From assembly GCA_029959085.1 (NCBI GenBank), contig JARWIR010000017.1, forward strand, positions 20,821,507-20,885,506: DNA of 64,000 nucleotides, in the 5' to 3' direction. Positions 37,625 to 49,424 of this stretch are shown here, piece after piece. The notes beneath the pieces are model-generated. The model was not told the origin of the DNA. It searched no databases and saw nothing but the letters and a program-made list of their open reading frames with translations. The first letter of the stretch is position 1, and every line of letters starts with the position of its first letter. The translations under genes were made by a program, and so were the position numbers. Source of the stretch: Nemophila menziesii (lineage: Eukaryota; Streptophyta; Magnoliopsida; Boraginales; Hydrophyllaceae).

Positions 37625-37983
37625 CGTTGCCCCTTAATTGAAATGACTATTTTGAGTTTAATGGGATATCTTTTGAAAAGTTATTTTCAATTCTTGTTTT
37701 CTTAAAAGAATTCTATGGATTCAAAATTATAAAGGAAAAATATTAATTATAAAAATTAATTAATTTTTTTACTTGTTTGGATAGACTGTTTAATATTATT
37801 AAAAAAATTAAATAATTATTTAAAGAGCTAATTATTAAAAAAACGTCTATTAAAAAAACTATTAATAAAAAGTACCTAGAATAAGACTCTTTATTAAGAA
37901 ACGGCTCAACCGAAAATACTCCTACAAATAGTAATTATAAAAAAAAACAAATTAAAAAAACAAAACAAAAACTAATAAATACA
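37625..37983. other. AT-rich sequence, nothing recognised
   Basis: Low-complexity A/T-rich DNA with short 'attattaaaaaaa' repeats. No gene or RNA seen. Confidence 0.5.
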
Positions 37984-38384
37984 GTCGCGCGTCCGTAATT
38001 TTTTTTAAAACGTCATAAGTAATTATAAAAAAATCAAAAAAATCAAAAATTTATATATATAAATCAAATTAATATTTACATCTATTTTTTTTTTGGAATT
38101 TTTTGAATTTTTGGGTTTTTTGAATTTTTTGAAATCTTTTTGAATTTTTTTCGCAGCGGAAAAAAAATCACTATTTCAAACCGTGAATTCCATGTTTTGA
38201 ACATGGAATTTCATGTTTTAAACATAAACATCCGTGTCTGCGGAAAAAAAATCAAAAAAAAAATTAAAAAAAACATAGACGTAAATATTAATTTGCTTTA
38301 TCCAAAAATACAAATTTTTTATTTTTCTGAATTTTTTAGAATTAGTTATGACGGTTTTAAAAAAATCATGGACGCACGCGTGTG
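37984..38384. mobile_element. Inverted-repeat element (arms ~105-110 bp)
   Basis: The left arm (37984-38087) and right arm (38274-38384) are inverted copies: each runs from a cgcgcgtccg-like end through 'aaaacgtcat' and a poly-A/T stretch to 'aatatttacatctat'. The spacer contains a perfect 11-bp hairpin aattccatgtt/aacatggaatt. The sequence at 41,400-41,520 is another copy of one arm, so this is a family. Short frames across it are not genes. Confidence 0.6.
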
Positions 38385-38402
38385 TGATGGAATTAGTACT
38401 AG

Positions 38403-38513
38403 TAGGTGGTGGTGGTTGTGGTTGTTCTTGTGGTGGTGGTTGTGGTGACTGTAATGGTGGCTAAATACATGGTGGTGGTGGTGGTGGTGGTGGTGGTGGT
38501 GGTGTGGTGGTGG
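38403..38513 (+). repeat. (GGT)n microsatellite
   Basis: Interrupted GGT/GTT runs from 38403, then an almost pure GGT tract from 38471. A complementary CCACCA-rich segment adjoins the sister arm near 41,345-41,400, so the trinucleotide tract travels with the inverted-repeat family. Confidence 0.85.
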
Positions 38514-38780
38514 AAGTACCCTATTATTTGTTTAATATTTAAAAATTAGTACTGTATTAAAATAAAATAATATATTTAATAATAAGGGTAGTAAATGTAC
38601 AAAAATATAAAGGGACGTTTTCTATAAATAATTACTTCATTAGCCATTTTTTTATAAAATAAACTATTGAAAGCTTAAAAAAATTATTAGAATGCTTAAT
38701 GTGGATGATTTGAACAATAATAACACCTTATTTAAATTCCTTTAGAAATATATATTTTGATAAAGTTATTACTAAGAGGT
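38514..38780. other. AT-rich sequence, nothing recognised
   Basis: No gene, RNA or clear repeat seen. Confidence 0.4.
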
Positions 38781-38784
38781 ACAT

Positions 38785-39510
38785 GGTTCGAATCCCGAAG
38801 GTGGAAGAAAGTTTAGAAAGTTTAGAAGGTTATTGGCTAGGGGCTCTATTATCTCATCCATGAGGTCCAAGGTTCGAATACCAAAGGTGGAAGAAAGTTA
38901 AGAAGGTTGAGAAGTTATTGGCTAAGGCTCTAGTTCTCATCCATGAGGTCCAAGGTTCGAATCCCGAAGGTGGAAGAAAGTTAAAGAAAGTTTGGTCAGG
39001 GCTCTATTTCTCATCTATAAGGTCCAAGGTTCGAATCACAAATGTAGAAGAAAGTCAAGAAGGTTTCTTATCAATGACGTCCAAGGTTCGAATCCCGCAG
39101 GTGGTAGAAAGTTAAAAGGTTTCTCATCGATGAGGTCCAAGGTTTGAATCCCGAAGGTTGAAGAAAGTTAAGAAGGTTTAGAAGGTTATTATTGGCCAGG
39201 GTTATATTTCTCATCCATGAGGTCCAAGGTTCGAATCCCGAAGGTGGAAGAAAAGCTAAGAAGGTTTAGAAGGTTATTGGGCAGGGCTCTATTTCTAATC
39301 CATGAGGTCCACGGTTCGAATCCCGAAGGTTGAAGAAAGTTTAGAAGGTTATTGCTCAGGCTCTATTTCTCATCCATGAGGACTAAGGTTCGAAACCCTC
39401 CCAGAACACGGGTCATTTAGTTCTGACTTGTCTAGGTGTATAGTTGGGGAGACAGTCATATCCCCCATGGGATTAGTCGGGTGTAAGCCCGAAACCCACG
39501 TATCAAAAAA
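38785..39510 (+). mobile_element. SINE-tailed minisatellite with nine B-box motifs
   Basis: Nine units of 56-87 bp each contain a tRNA-type B box (ggttcgaatcc or near variants) starting at 38785, 38871, 38954, 39028, 39085, 39141, 39228, 39313 and 39387. Between them lie 'gaaggtggaagaaagtta' and 'ctcatccatgaggtccaa'. The last unit runs directly into a SINE 3' end ('gggattagtcggg' to an A6 run at 39505-39510) that matches the SINE at 29993-30234. This looks like a SINE whose promoter-proximal segment has been multiplied in tandem. No target duplication could be fixed. Confidence 0.75.
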
Positions 39511-39770
39511 TAGATTATTTGCTAAAAAAAAGCTTGAAAAGAGTACCTAGTAATTGTTAAAATTAGCATTTAATAATTTATTTTATAAAAAAATACCTAA
39601 TAAAATAATTATTCATAAAAAAACATCTTCATTATCTTTTTATACCTTTCTTACCTTTATTATTAAATATATTATTTATTTTTACTACAATATTTATTTT
39701 TTAATATTAAGCAAATAATATGGCATTTCCACCAACACTGCCACCACCACCATGTGAAAAAAAAGTAAGA
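39511..39770. other. AT-rich sequence with short CCA-repeat patch
   Basis: Nothing gene-like. 'ccaccaccacca' near 39,740 is related to the trinucleotide tracts of neighbouring repeats. Confidence 0.4.
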
Positions 39771-41335
39771 AATTATTACCCAAGGGGTCTTGAAAACACT
39801 ACCCCGAGACCCTAACAAGACCGACTCTATACCCTATGCTTACTAAAGGCCACAAACTAATTTTAACACTACAAGCATAATTTCCCACTTACCTTCTTAC
39901 CCCTTTTTGTATTTTACTACCCTATATATACTACATATTATCAAAAAAAATTATAACACTCTCTCTCCTCTCTCCCCTCTTTGCCTATCTCTCTCAGCTT
40001 TGTTTTATTTTATTTTCGTGTTCTCCAAACTGCTCCAAATCGGAGCTATTATATGCAAACGGAGTTGCGAACGAGAAGACGAACGGAGCAATCAAGCTGA
40101 GATTTCGTGACATCATCGTCCGTTCGTGAAGCAATCGAGTTGCGAACGAGACGACGAACGGAGCTTTCCTCTTCGCCGGTTTTTTGGAGAAGAAGCCGCC
40201 ATGAAGCTCCAGCGGATCTCGAACCTTCAAATCTCGAACCGTGAACAGAGAAGAGTTCGAGATTTTCCTGAGCAAGGAGGATTTCAAATAGAGTTCGAGC
40301 TTTTCCTGAGCAAGGAGGATTTCAAATAGAGTTCGAGCTTTTCCTGAGCACGGAGGATTATAAATGGAGTTCGAGCTTTTTTAGAGCAAGGAGGATTTCG
40401 AAGAGATTTGGTGGCTGGAGAAGACGACGAGATTGGATTGTGACCAGATCTGAGCTTCGAACGCCGGGGAGATCTAAAGTATATGACTCCGATTTGGTAG
40501 ATTCTGGCCTTCTGCTGCTTCTAGAACGACAAATGGTGATTTTTGCCTTGCTGCGAAGCTTTGAGAAAGGCTTCAATGGTGATTTGATGAGGCCCTTGAT
40601 TATTCTTGTTGAATCGTGCCATGGAAGATTCCGAACGAAGCACAACTTTTTTTTTATTATAGTAGTTTTTTTTTCAGCTCTGGTCAAACGAGTTTAGTTA
40701 GGTTTTTTTTCCTCGTAATTATAATGTAATAATTTCCTTTTTGTAATGTAAAATAGATTTTTGTATTTAACTCAATAACTTTTGTCTAAATGCTCAGCAT
40801 ATTATAGATTATACGAGAAATGCTAAGTAAATTTACTTATTATACGAAAAACGCTCAGCAAGTTACTGAACATGCTTAGTAAAGATACTGAGCAAACGAG
40901 CATGCTCAGTAAAGTCATTCAACAAAAAAAATTGAATACTCGGCAATTTTTTTTGACACTCAGACCTTTTTTTCCGATACTCAGCAACTTTTTTCATGCT
41001 CAGTACTTTTTCCATGCTCAATACCCCTGGTTCAAAACTTTTTTTCACGCTCAGAACTTTTTCCGGCGGTGATCGGTGGTTCTGGTCGTAGCTGGAAATT
41101 ATTTGATAATTAATGAAATAGGAGAGAGAAAAAATGATAAAGGAGGAGAGAGATTAATAAAAATGGAGGAGAGAGTAATGGTAGTGAAGGAGAGAAAAGA
41201 ATCTATTTTTTGTCTTATATGCACTAGAAGGGTAGTTATGACATTTGACATCTTATTGGCCTCTAATAAGGAGAGAGAAATTGACTAGCTTCTATGTGTC
41301 ACTACAATAATCTTTAAGACCCCATGGGTAATTGA
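39771..41335. mobile_element. Candidate terminal-inverted-repeat element with G/C-richer core
   Basis: The left end attacccaaggggtctt and the right end (reverse strand) attacccatggggtctt match at 16 of 17 bases. Inside, in order: a TATATA box near 39,925, a CT-rich leader, a purine/GC-richer stretch (40,030-40,680) with repeated 'gttgcgaacgaga' and 'gacgaacggagc', four 38-bp tandem repeats, then 40,790-41,060 packed with 'ctcagtaa/ctcagca' words and an A-rich tail. The last part (40,790-41,220) is repeated in reverse orientation at 50,940-51,146 plus 52,203-52,420. No frame has a recognisable domain. No target duplication found, so the boundaries are tentative. Confidence 0.45.
40253..40404 (+). 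repeat. Four 38-bp tandem repeats
   Basis: Units start at 40253, 40291, 40329 and 40367, each beginning gagttcgag and containing 'ctgagcaaggaggatt' with few changes. They lie within the G/C-richer core of the surrounding candidate element. Confidence 0.9.
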
Positions 41336-41344
41336 CCCAAAAAT

Positions 41345-41560
41345 TAACCACCACTTCCACCACCAAAACCACAACCACCACCACTTACTACTAATTTCAT
41401 CACACACGCGCGCGTCCGGAAACTTTTTTTTTTAAAATCGTCATGACTAATTCTAAAAAATCAAAAAAATAAAAAATTTGCATTTTTTGACAAAGCAAAC
41501 TAATACTTACGTCTATGATTTTTTTTTGATTTTTTAAATTTCAATTTTCTTCGCAAACAT
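41345..41560. mobile_element. Single arm of the 37984-38384 inverted-repeat family
   Basis: CCACCA-rich start, then a cgcgcgtccg end, 'aaaatcgtcatgactaattc', poly-A/T stretch and 'actaatacttacgtctatg', matching the right arm at 38274-38384 read on the other strand. The partner arm was not found in the following 1.3 kb. Confidence 0.6.
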
Positions 41561-41562
41561 GA

Positions 41563-41576
<14 letters not shown>

Positions 41577-41642
<66 letters not shown>
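41577..41642 (+). repeat. (CT)33 microsatellite
   Basis: Uninterrupted CT dinucleotide run of about 66 bp. Confidence 0.97.
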
Positions 41643-41643
<1 letters not shown>

Positions 41644-42904
41644 AAATTGCACACACATTAAGTGCGTATATTCACACCTACTAACTGGTTAACATGTATG
41701 TAATCTTCTCTATGTTCTTTTTTTGTAATTTTTTATTTGATTTGGTTGTGATCATGATTGCAGGTTGTTTTAATTTCATAATACATATACACGTGTGCGT
41801 ACTAGTGATTTTTATAGCATATTCGATTAAATTTTCTTGCTATTTTTTCAATTTCAAGCCTCTTTCACCGTTTTTCACATTTCAAGGTAATAAAATTTAA
41901 ATTGTCTGCTTTTTCTGTTTTTCGATCAATTACAATGATTTTGTTGAATTTTTTTGAACTTTAATGATTTTGTTGAATTGTAGCTTATGTTTTGTTGATT
42001 TTGTGTTTTTTTTGTGATTTTAACAGTTCAAACATATTGTTATGTGTTTAATTTTGTTTTCGTATATATTATGTATGTTTGTGTGGTATATTCTTATATT
42101 TGTTGATATTTTTCTTCAATCTTGTTGAATTTTGTCTTTAAGTTGATTTCATTTTAGTACATTTTGTATTGCAGCTATTAAGCTCTGCAACAAAGTGCTA
42201 AAACAATGAATGTTATGTTAGGAACATGAAATTCATTGTTACAAACATAAAATTCATTGTTACAAAAATGAAAATCATTGTTGCGAACATGAAATTCATT
42301 GTTACAAACATAAAATTCATTGCTACAAAAATGAAAATCATTGTTACAAATATGATATTCATTTTTTATAACAACTTTTTTTCCTTCAAACTTTTTGATT
42401 CTTTATGTGATTATAGTCTCTTCTTATGTGATTATTTGTTTTCTGCAGACGGTTATGGAGGTAGTTAGGTTTGGTTCACGACGTTCTATGCGTTAGTTTG
42501 ATTTTTTCCCAAGTCTCATTTCTGTTTTTGATCATGTGTTGTCTAAATGGCCTTCCTTACTTTTAAGTTCCACTCATTTAGTATATTTAGTAGGAGAGAA
42601 CGTTAAATTCTTGTTGAACAACTAATAAGACTTTTCCAACATGCAGTTTTGGTTAACAAATCAACTTTCTAGCGTACGGATATCTATGTTACGGATGATA
42701 AGGAAATAGAGGTGGTTCAGTCTAAAGGTTGCTCGTAAATCACCGTTGTTGATTTTTACTCTCCTAAAAAATTTGCGTCTTACGATCCTAAGGAGCATAC
42801 ATTTGATGGTCGTAAATATTTGGTTTTGGAAAGTAAAGATCAAAGGCAACTAATTAGTCACGTCGGTCAATGCGTTTATGGTGAACTAGTCGGGATTACT
42901 TGCT
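41643..42904. other. Unresolved AT-rich region, possible decayed element
   Basis: No recognisable gene. 'attgcag' and 'ttctgcag' look like splice acceptors but have no coding partner. On the + strand about 42,741-42,906 one frame gives a run with SPKKFASYDPKEHTFDGRKY; I do not recognise the family, and it is preceded by stops. Possibly the 5' part of a decayed transposon. Confidence 0.25.
42226..42363 (+). repeat. 21-bp minisatellite
   Basis: About six to seven copies of a 21-bp unit like 'atgaaattcattgttacaaac'. The frame reads as a seven-residue repeat (KFIVTNI-like), which comes from the repeat and is not evidence of a protein. Confidence 0.85.
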
Positions 42905-43213
42905 AGTTTCTCGAGCTAAACTCTCATACTATCTTCTCTTCGTATTTAATTTTCTGTCTTTACTTTATTAGTTTAATTTTCTATTTAAAAAACCAAATAA
43001 AAATTTACTTATCTTTTACTTTCTTGCGTATTATTTCATCTAGCTTTTATATTTGCACTTGATAATTTGCATAAGTTCTCTCTAACTTTCGTAGTCTCTG
43101 AGGAACGAATCTTATTTATCATTAAAACTTTCATACGTCCTGTATACTTAAAACCGTGCTAGAATAGGGTGTCTATTTTGCACTTATTTATATCACACCC
43201 TAGTCGACACCAC
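42905..43213 (+). mobile_element. 3' end of an Athila-like LTR (remnant)
   Basis: The segment from 'gaggaacgaatct' through 'ttatcattaaaact', 'gtcctgtatactt' and the end 'cacaccctagtcgacacca' parallels the last part of the LTR at 57593-59130. No primer-binding site follows, so this is a truncated LTR or solo-LTR end. Confidence 0.6.
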
Positions 43214-43404
43214 ATCACCAATCTGTTCTAGTCAAAATCTTCTAATGTAAGCAATTAGGAGAATAGATATACAATATTTCCATTTCCTTCTACCTATTAA
43301 ATGTGAACAATCTCATATTAAATTATTTTTTGCATTAAGCGACACTACCCGAGAATATGTTAGGATATGTAGTGTAATATATATTCCTTAGTGCATACAA
43401 CATT

Positions 43405-43500
43405 TCAAATATTTTTTATTGTATAATAAACAACGTCCTTTATTGTAGGAACTACACTAAGTTCAGTTAAGACCTCATTTATCCAAACAACTTTCATGGT
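43405..43500 (-). pseudogene. Possible Copia RNase H fragment
   Basis: The - strand frame ends with VVWINEVLTELSVVPTIKDV, similar in form to the 'vWi..LL.eLg' segment before the RNase H 'cDN.sAi' motif of Copia polyproteins. The cDN part is not preserved. Weak similarity over about 25 residues only. Confidence 0.3.
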
Positions 43501-43734
43501 TCTTATGTTAATACGTATGTTGCATTTAGTAATTGAATATTGTGTATTATCTTTCTTGTAGGAGTAAATAGATAATCGAACATGTGTGCGAATTGGATGA
43601 CACATTTGGGGACGACCCAGACTCATCCCAAAAGTATATACATTGATCAACCAAACAAAATTCGGTGATATGTTACACGAGATATATGGTGTCTCCTTCT
43701 GTGTTCTACAATAACACACCTAAAAAGGCAAGAC

Positions 43735-45278
43735 ATGTACCACAAGTGTACGGGTCGTCCAAGTAATATCCGGTAAACGGGATTTCGATCTCAGGGACGG
43801 ATTGGATATGACTTTCGATGTTATATAATAAGTGTGAATAATTGTTATATGATGCGGAAAAATAAATGATTTAAATATTTGTTTTGGTTTTCGACTAAGG
43901 ACTAAAGTGCAAATAATATAAAATACTTAATTACTAATGCAAATAAATGAGACGCAAGTAAATAAATATGGATGGACGCAAAGATTTAAAAGCAGTACTT
44001 GAGTTTCGCAAGGGTTTCACCTAAATCTATTAAATCAATGTTTCTGTTTAAGGGATGAATCAGGATTAAGTACTAGTCGGGATTCTATAATCTCCTAACC
44101 CCCGTCAGGGTGGACTTAGGAGCTATTCTTAGGTGTTACGAACCCCGTCAGGGTGATTATAATCCACCTTCGAATGGTCAAGTATTCTACCCAATTGGCT
44201 ATAAGGTTAACTAAGCCCGCCAGGGTCAATAATTTCCACCTTACGTCTATTACCTAGTTCCGTAATTAAACCTCCCGTCAAGGCGATCACTTTGCCACTT
44301 AAGTGAATAGCTTAATTACTAATTCCTATATTTGATTCATGACTTCAAAGACAGTAATTAAATGCAAAATAATAGTCAATACGAAATTACCCAATTCAAT
44401 TTAAACTATTCAATCCGAAATTCAAAAATACGAATTCAATAAATTGGGGTTCAACCCATTAATGCGATTCTCAAGCACTTAAGGAAATTAGCTCATGATA
44501 ATGTTAAAAACTACTGAATTAAAATAAAAAGTGTTCATAATGAATTACAGAAATAGAAAAACCTAATTATAGGATTGATATGACTGATTGTTGGAAGAAA
44601 TAATTCTCCAGCTTCAGCTTTCTCTCTCCTTTTTGCTTCTCTGACTTCTCCCAAGCGTTGCTTTTTCTCTAATGTGAATTGTGTCTCTAAAAACTGAAGT
44701 CTAAAGACTTTTTATAGTGAGAAAAACGGATTGGGCTTTTAAAAATAGGGAATAGGTTAATTAGAATGAAAGCCCAATCCATTTAATGAAATCCCGTAAC
44801 TGGTGTATAGCTGTTACTAAAACAGCTGTAACTTTTGCGCCTGGACTCGAAATCACTTCGTTCAACTTGGAAAATCTTCCTGACGTCAAGCTCTATCGAC
44901 CTCATTCTATGCTCAAAAGCTGAATCAGAGGCTAAGATGCTCAAAAACAGTGATTTGTGAAAGAATTCCAGATTTCATTCCCTACTAATTACTTCTTCGA
45001 ACCAACTATTCTCGCCTTTGACTTCAACGCTCAATCCAAGACTTTAATTCCCGTTTCTTATCCTTGTCTTGGTACTCCATAATATCATAAACCTAAGAAC
45101 TTTACACTAAAAACAAAAAAAAATAACGCACAAAAGCTCTAAAACACAAATAGTGTAATTCCAAGGGAAGAAATCGCAATATAACCAAATAAGCTTAAAA
45201 GTCTAGTAAATAAGTCAAATAATCACCTAATTTGATGTCTTCTAAGGGAATATAATTATAACAAAAAGGAAGACATCA
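43735..45278 (-). mobile_element. Athila/gypsy-type LTR, minus orientation
   Basis: Read on the - strand it starts TGATGTCTTCC at 45278 and forms the same terminal hairpin design as the two LTRs near 57.6 and 60.4 kb (TGATGTCTTC with GAAGACATCA). It contains four 'cccgtcaggg' type motifs (+ strand starts about 44101, 44143, 44215, 44273) and ends near 'acgacccgtacacttgtgg'. No PBS or gag is seen beside it and no target duplication was found, so the inner boundary is approximate. Probably a solo or truncated LTR. Confidence 0.55.
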
Positions 45279-48200
45279 ATATATACGGGTGCCTAACCCA
45301 TATAGTAGTGTATAAACCCAATTTTAGAGGGAGGGGGCTTAATGAACGGACGTAGTTTAATTTTATCCACTCCTTTGTAATTATCCAACTCGCGTCTCCT
45401 CCATTCAACGTAAAGACACAACCATATATTATTTTTATATTATCCATGTCTGAAACGAAACAATCATTTATATTCTTAATTAGCTTAAACTCATGATTCT
45501 ATGGATGAAGGATTGATCCTTAGTACTTCTTTACTACTTTTCAACATTCCCCTCCAAGGCTAGCTTGATACTTACTCGTTAATCCTACATTTCATGGTAT
45601 ATGATTGACATATACTTATTGTTTTAACAAACAAGACTCTACACATGCCTTATCTTTCTTTAAGGGGTCTTAGGACAATCCCCCTTGTATGAAAAAGTAC
45701 AAACCTTATTGTTTAATAGCCTTTTTTGGAGTTTCCATGTGATACTTATCAATGTACTAAGATTGACATAGGTCAAGTAGATTCTTCTTCTATATATATA
45801 TATATCACCTAAATATTTCATGGAGAATTATTTGATAATCAAAACTTGGTTTATTTGCTTGGTTGGTATATCATTTCCTTATGTGATATTGTGCTCTCAC
45901 TACTTCTTTGTACTCTTGCGTCTTATAGCCAGACATCATAAAATCAAACTAATTGATTATTGTATGAGAGGGAATAATCTAGTTATGTGACATTTTCCTA
46001 AACTCTTAAGTAGATCTTTGAAACTTACATATTTAATTATGAGTGCATAGTGATCAAATCCACTTGAACTGAGTAATAAGACGCCATCCTTGAGATCCTA
46101 TTTAGTGAAAACTATTTTTTTCATATCTCATAATCATTTCGATATTAGAATCTGAAATGACATAAAATTTTCTACGAGAAAATGAATGTCTCATAACTGG
46201 TTTCTTTCTTTTGATTAAACCTCTTAGGAACTAGACATACTTTATAGGTCTATACTTGAATGTCCACATCGATCATTTTCTAAGCTCCCATTATTAATTT
46301 ATAGGTCTTATATATGTTGAAGAGTTCAACCAAAGTACATACTTTGTTGATTCTCATAGTTTTGAAGGGTGAAGTTGATATTTTCAGATGTGGTTTTTTG
46401 TTATTATAAAAGTTTTTTTGTCTTCCTTTTTCTGGGGAAACAAAATAATGTTTCACAACCCAATTTTATGCGCACAAAATGAGTGAAATTGGTTATGCAT
46501 TTCTTTAGATTTGAAATTATGGAAAGGTTGATACCTGTGTTTTTTTGTAATGCATTTAAAAGTCGTTGTAGCTAAAAGAAAACCCCTTAGAGAATCCTCC
46601 CTCCTGAATTTTAACATCAGACTTTATATTAAACTATATAGCCTAAAATTATGGATTTCAAAATAAATTAGAGCCCAAATAAATTTTCTACACATCTGAA
46701 ACTCTATACTTGGGGTTTTATTTCTCAAAAGAAAAATATTAAATGAAAAAAGTACAACTTTCCACCAAAAAGTACAATTTCCCACCAAGAAATATGACAT
46801 GACGCTTATATGGCGTTGTTTGGAGACCAACATGAGTTTAAGTATCAATGCTCTAAATGGGGCCTTTGGTACCAAGGTATTTTGATGGGCTCTATTTAAA
46901 AGCTCTTTAAAGATCCCCAGACGTCGATGTTCTATTTTAAAATTTGGACTCTATTTTCAAATAGAGAGAGCTCAAAGCCCGAGGTTAGAGCCCAAATGGA
47001 GGTGCTCTTATGTCATATATGCATCTAACTATCAAATATTAGGGAAAATAATATATTAACCTAACACAGTTAGATCACATAGTTATAATATCTTTAAATT
47101 ACTCTATGTGAATTTATTTCTATGATGAACACTATCCAAAGATAAAAGGAAACATTTCAAAAAGCACTAAACATGTGATATTATTAGCCTAAAGATATAT
47201 GCAATATTTAGGAAATAGATCAAACAAATGGAATGCACAAAACTAAAGAGTTAAGGGAGAGAAGCCAAATACAAGATTTATAGTGGTTTAAATTCCCAAG
47301 CTTACATACACTACCTAAGGTATGAACACCCTAAGGATTTAAACTCCTCCACTATAACTTCTTGTGTCTACCAAAGGTCAGAGCACAAACCTTTACACCC
47401 ACTTTGGAATCTCCTTTGAAGTACCAGGCTAGTGTTGTTGCAAACACTAGAAAAACAAGTGGACAATCTCAATTGTTGATGTAACACTTTACAAGCCCGT
47501 GAATTCCTTCTCTTGTGTATCACCACACAAGAACAAGTGGACAACATTTACCCTGATCTACCACTTTATACTCCATAAAGCCTTCAAGATTTGTATCTCT
47601 CTTACACAATATATAGCTAACTATTGTCTAGTTTATGGTAACATGTAAATCAACGGGGGATAAATAGTGTATCCGCAGGCCTTGCCCTAGCTACCGGATA
47701 AGCTACAGGTCCAGAAACCTTGGCTAATGTCACCCTAGGAAAGAAGCTGGGATAGGAACTGTATCCTTTGCTTCTACTGCTGCTGGATCAACAACTACAT
47801 AATCGACAAAAATAACTGGTACTGGATCTACTGATGCTCTTACTTATGAGGCTGCTCTGCTGCTTCATCGAAGACTGGATCAAGATCAGAATCAACAACG
47901 GAAAAATTGTTGCTCTAGGTGGTACCACCCTCTTCACTAGACCAAGAGAAAAACCCTAGGTTTTATGATTGACCCTAATCTACCTAGCCTAAAATCTTAA
48001 ATCCTAAATGAGTTGATATGAAAAGTGTATTTGGGCCAGTGTATACATTGTAATATGTATGGATATACAAATAATATTGCTTTGGAAATCTATTTAAAGA
48101 TAACCGTGAGAAGCTTTGAATTTTGTAGAGAGAAAAGCCACTTAATGGGGAGTCACACAAGGACTCTATTTATAGGCAGAAATCCTCTAATGTCTTTCTC

Positions 48201-49424
48201 CATGTGTCGTTCTCCGGTTGGTTGATTTTGAACGTGCAGACTTTCGTATCTTTTGGTAGGATGCCTGTGATGTAAAGAACTACGTGATGTATAGTACACT
48301 AACGCTCTATTTGTGTCCTTTATAGTTGTTATTCATAACCTATCAAATACCTGGTCTCAAAATGTCTTCCATACAGTTGGAGTTGAATCTTCAATCCTAA
48401 TGATAAAACATATCGGGAATCCAGTATATTTTTCTCCAGCTATACGTTCTTCATCTTCATTATTAGTCAGGTTTAAGCATTCCACCTAGTTCTAACTTCA
48501 AAGGTCTGAACTTTACGTCTTCTCTAATCCAAGATCCAATGGGTTTAGGTGTTCTGTGTAGTCTTGCTTTTGAAGGTCTAGACTTGACTTCTTCTCAACT
48601 CCAATCTCCAATACATTTAAGCACTCCGCCTAGTCTTTGTTTTTAAAGGTCCAGTCATCTCATCCTTTTTAGTTTTATTTAGTTGACTACTTTAGGCATT
48701 CCATCTTTTAGATATTTGTAGATTCGTTGCTCTATTTTAAGTCTATTCTTCATCAACCAAGCTCTTATTCATATTCTTATCATTCTTTTCTTTGAAGTTT
48801 CTAAGAACTCATCTTCTTTGTAAGATCCAACATCATAATCCAAACACCTATTCTTCATCTTCTCAGCTCCCATCCTGTAGTTTCTAAGCTTCCATCTTCT
48901 CCTTCCTCTCTAATCACTCTCTTTATATTCATCTCTTAAGCTCTCATCGGCTTATCTTCTTCATCTCCATTGTATTCATACTTCATTGAACTTGGAAATT
49001 ACACAACCTATTCGGCTTCATCGTAAGATCAAACATGTTCAAGATGTATTTTTTGTTGTGGATCATCTATCAAAATAAAGCCTTTAGGCTAACATTATAT
49101 TAAACAATTTAGATAAAATTTATCCTTTTACCAATAGTCAACTTACTCATGTGTCTGAGCTACTTTTACCTCACCAAGCAACGTTAAACATGACCATCAT
49201 ACAAGATCCCTTCTGAGCTCGTATCTCTACAATCTTAACTCATATTTCTATACTCATTCTCCCTAGTATTGATGTCCTTTTTGCACTCATGATTCTTCAG
49301 GCAAGGTTTCATGTTAAAGAAAGTTATAACATATTAAAATATGGAAAAGATAGAGTACTTAGAAGCTTGACAAAAAGGGGGTGGTCCCTCTAATGTTGCC
49401 TCTAAGGACCTCTAAAAATTAATT
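45279..49424. other. Unresolved region, probably decayed retrotransposons
   Basis: No complete gene or RNA found in 4.1 kb. Open frames are short and stop-ridden. The text near 47,200-49,040 (for example 'gatttatagtggttt' and 'cgtaagatcaaaca') has the style of plant LTR sequence on the - strand, and 46,900-47,010 ends with 'gcccaaatggaggtgctct', reminiscent of MITE termini. Neither could be bounded by repeats or target duplications. Confidence 0.35.

Noticed and set aside
39994..40697. Overlapping open frames of 67-109 residues on both strands
   Set aside because: Several frames are open on both strands because the stretch is G/C-richer; no domain or consistent start was recognised. Kept only as a possible captured fragment.
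47220..49040. Minus-strand solo LTR of a Copia element
   Set aside because: LTR-like wording and a possible TG start near 49,035, but no matching end, PBS or target duplication could be found by eye.
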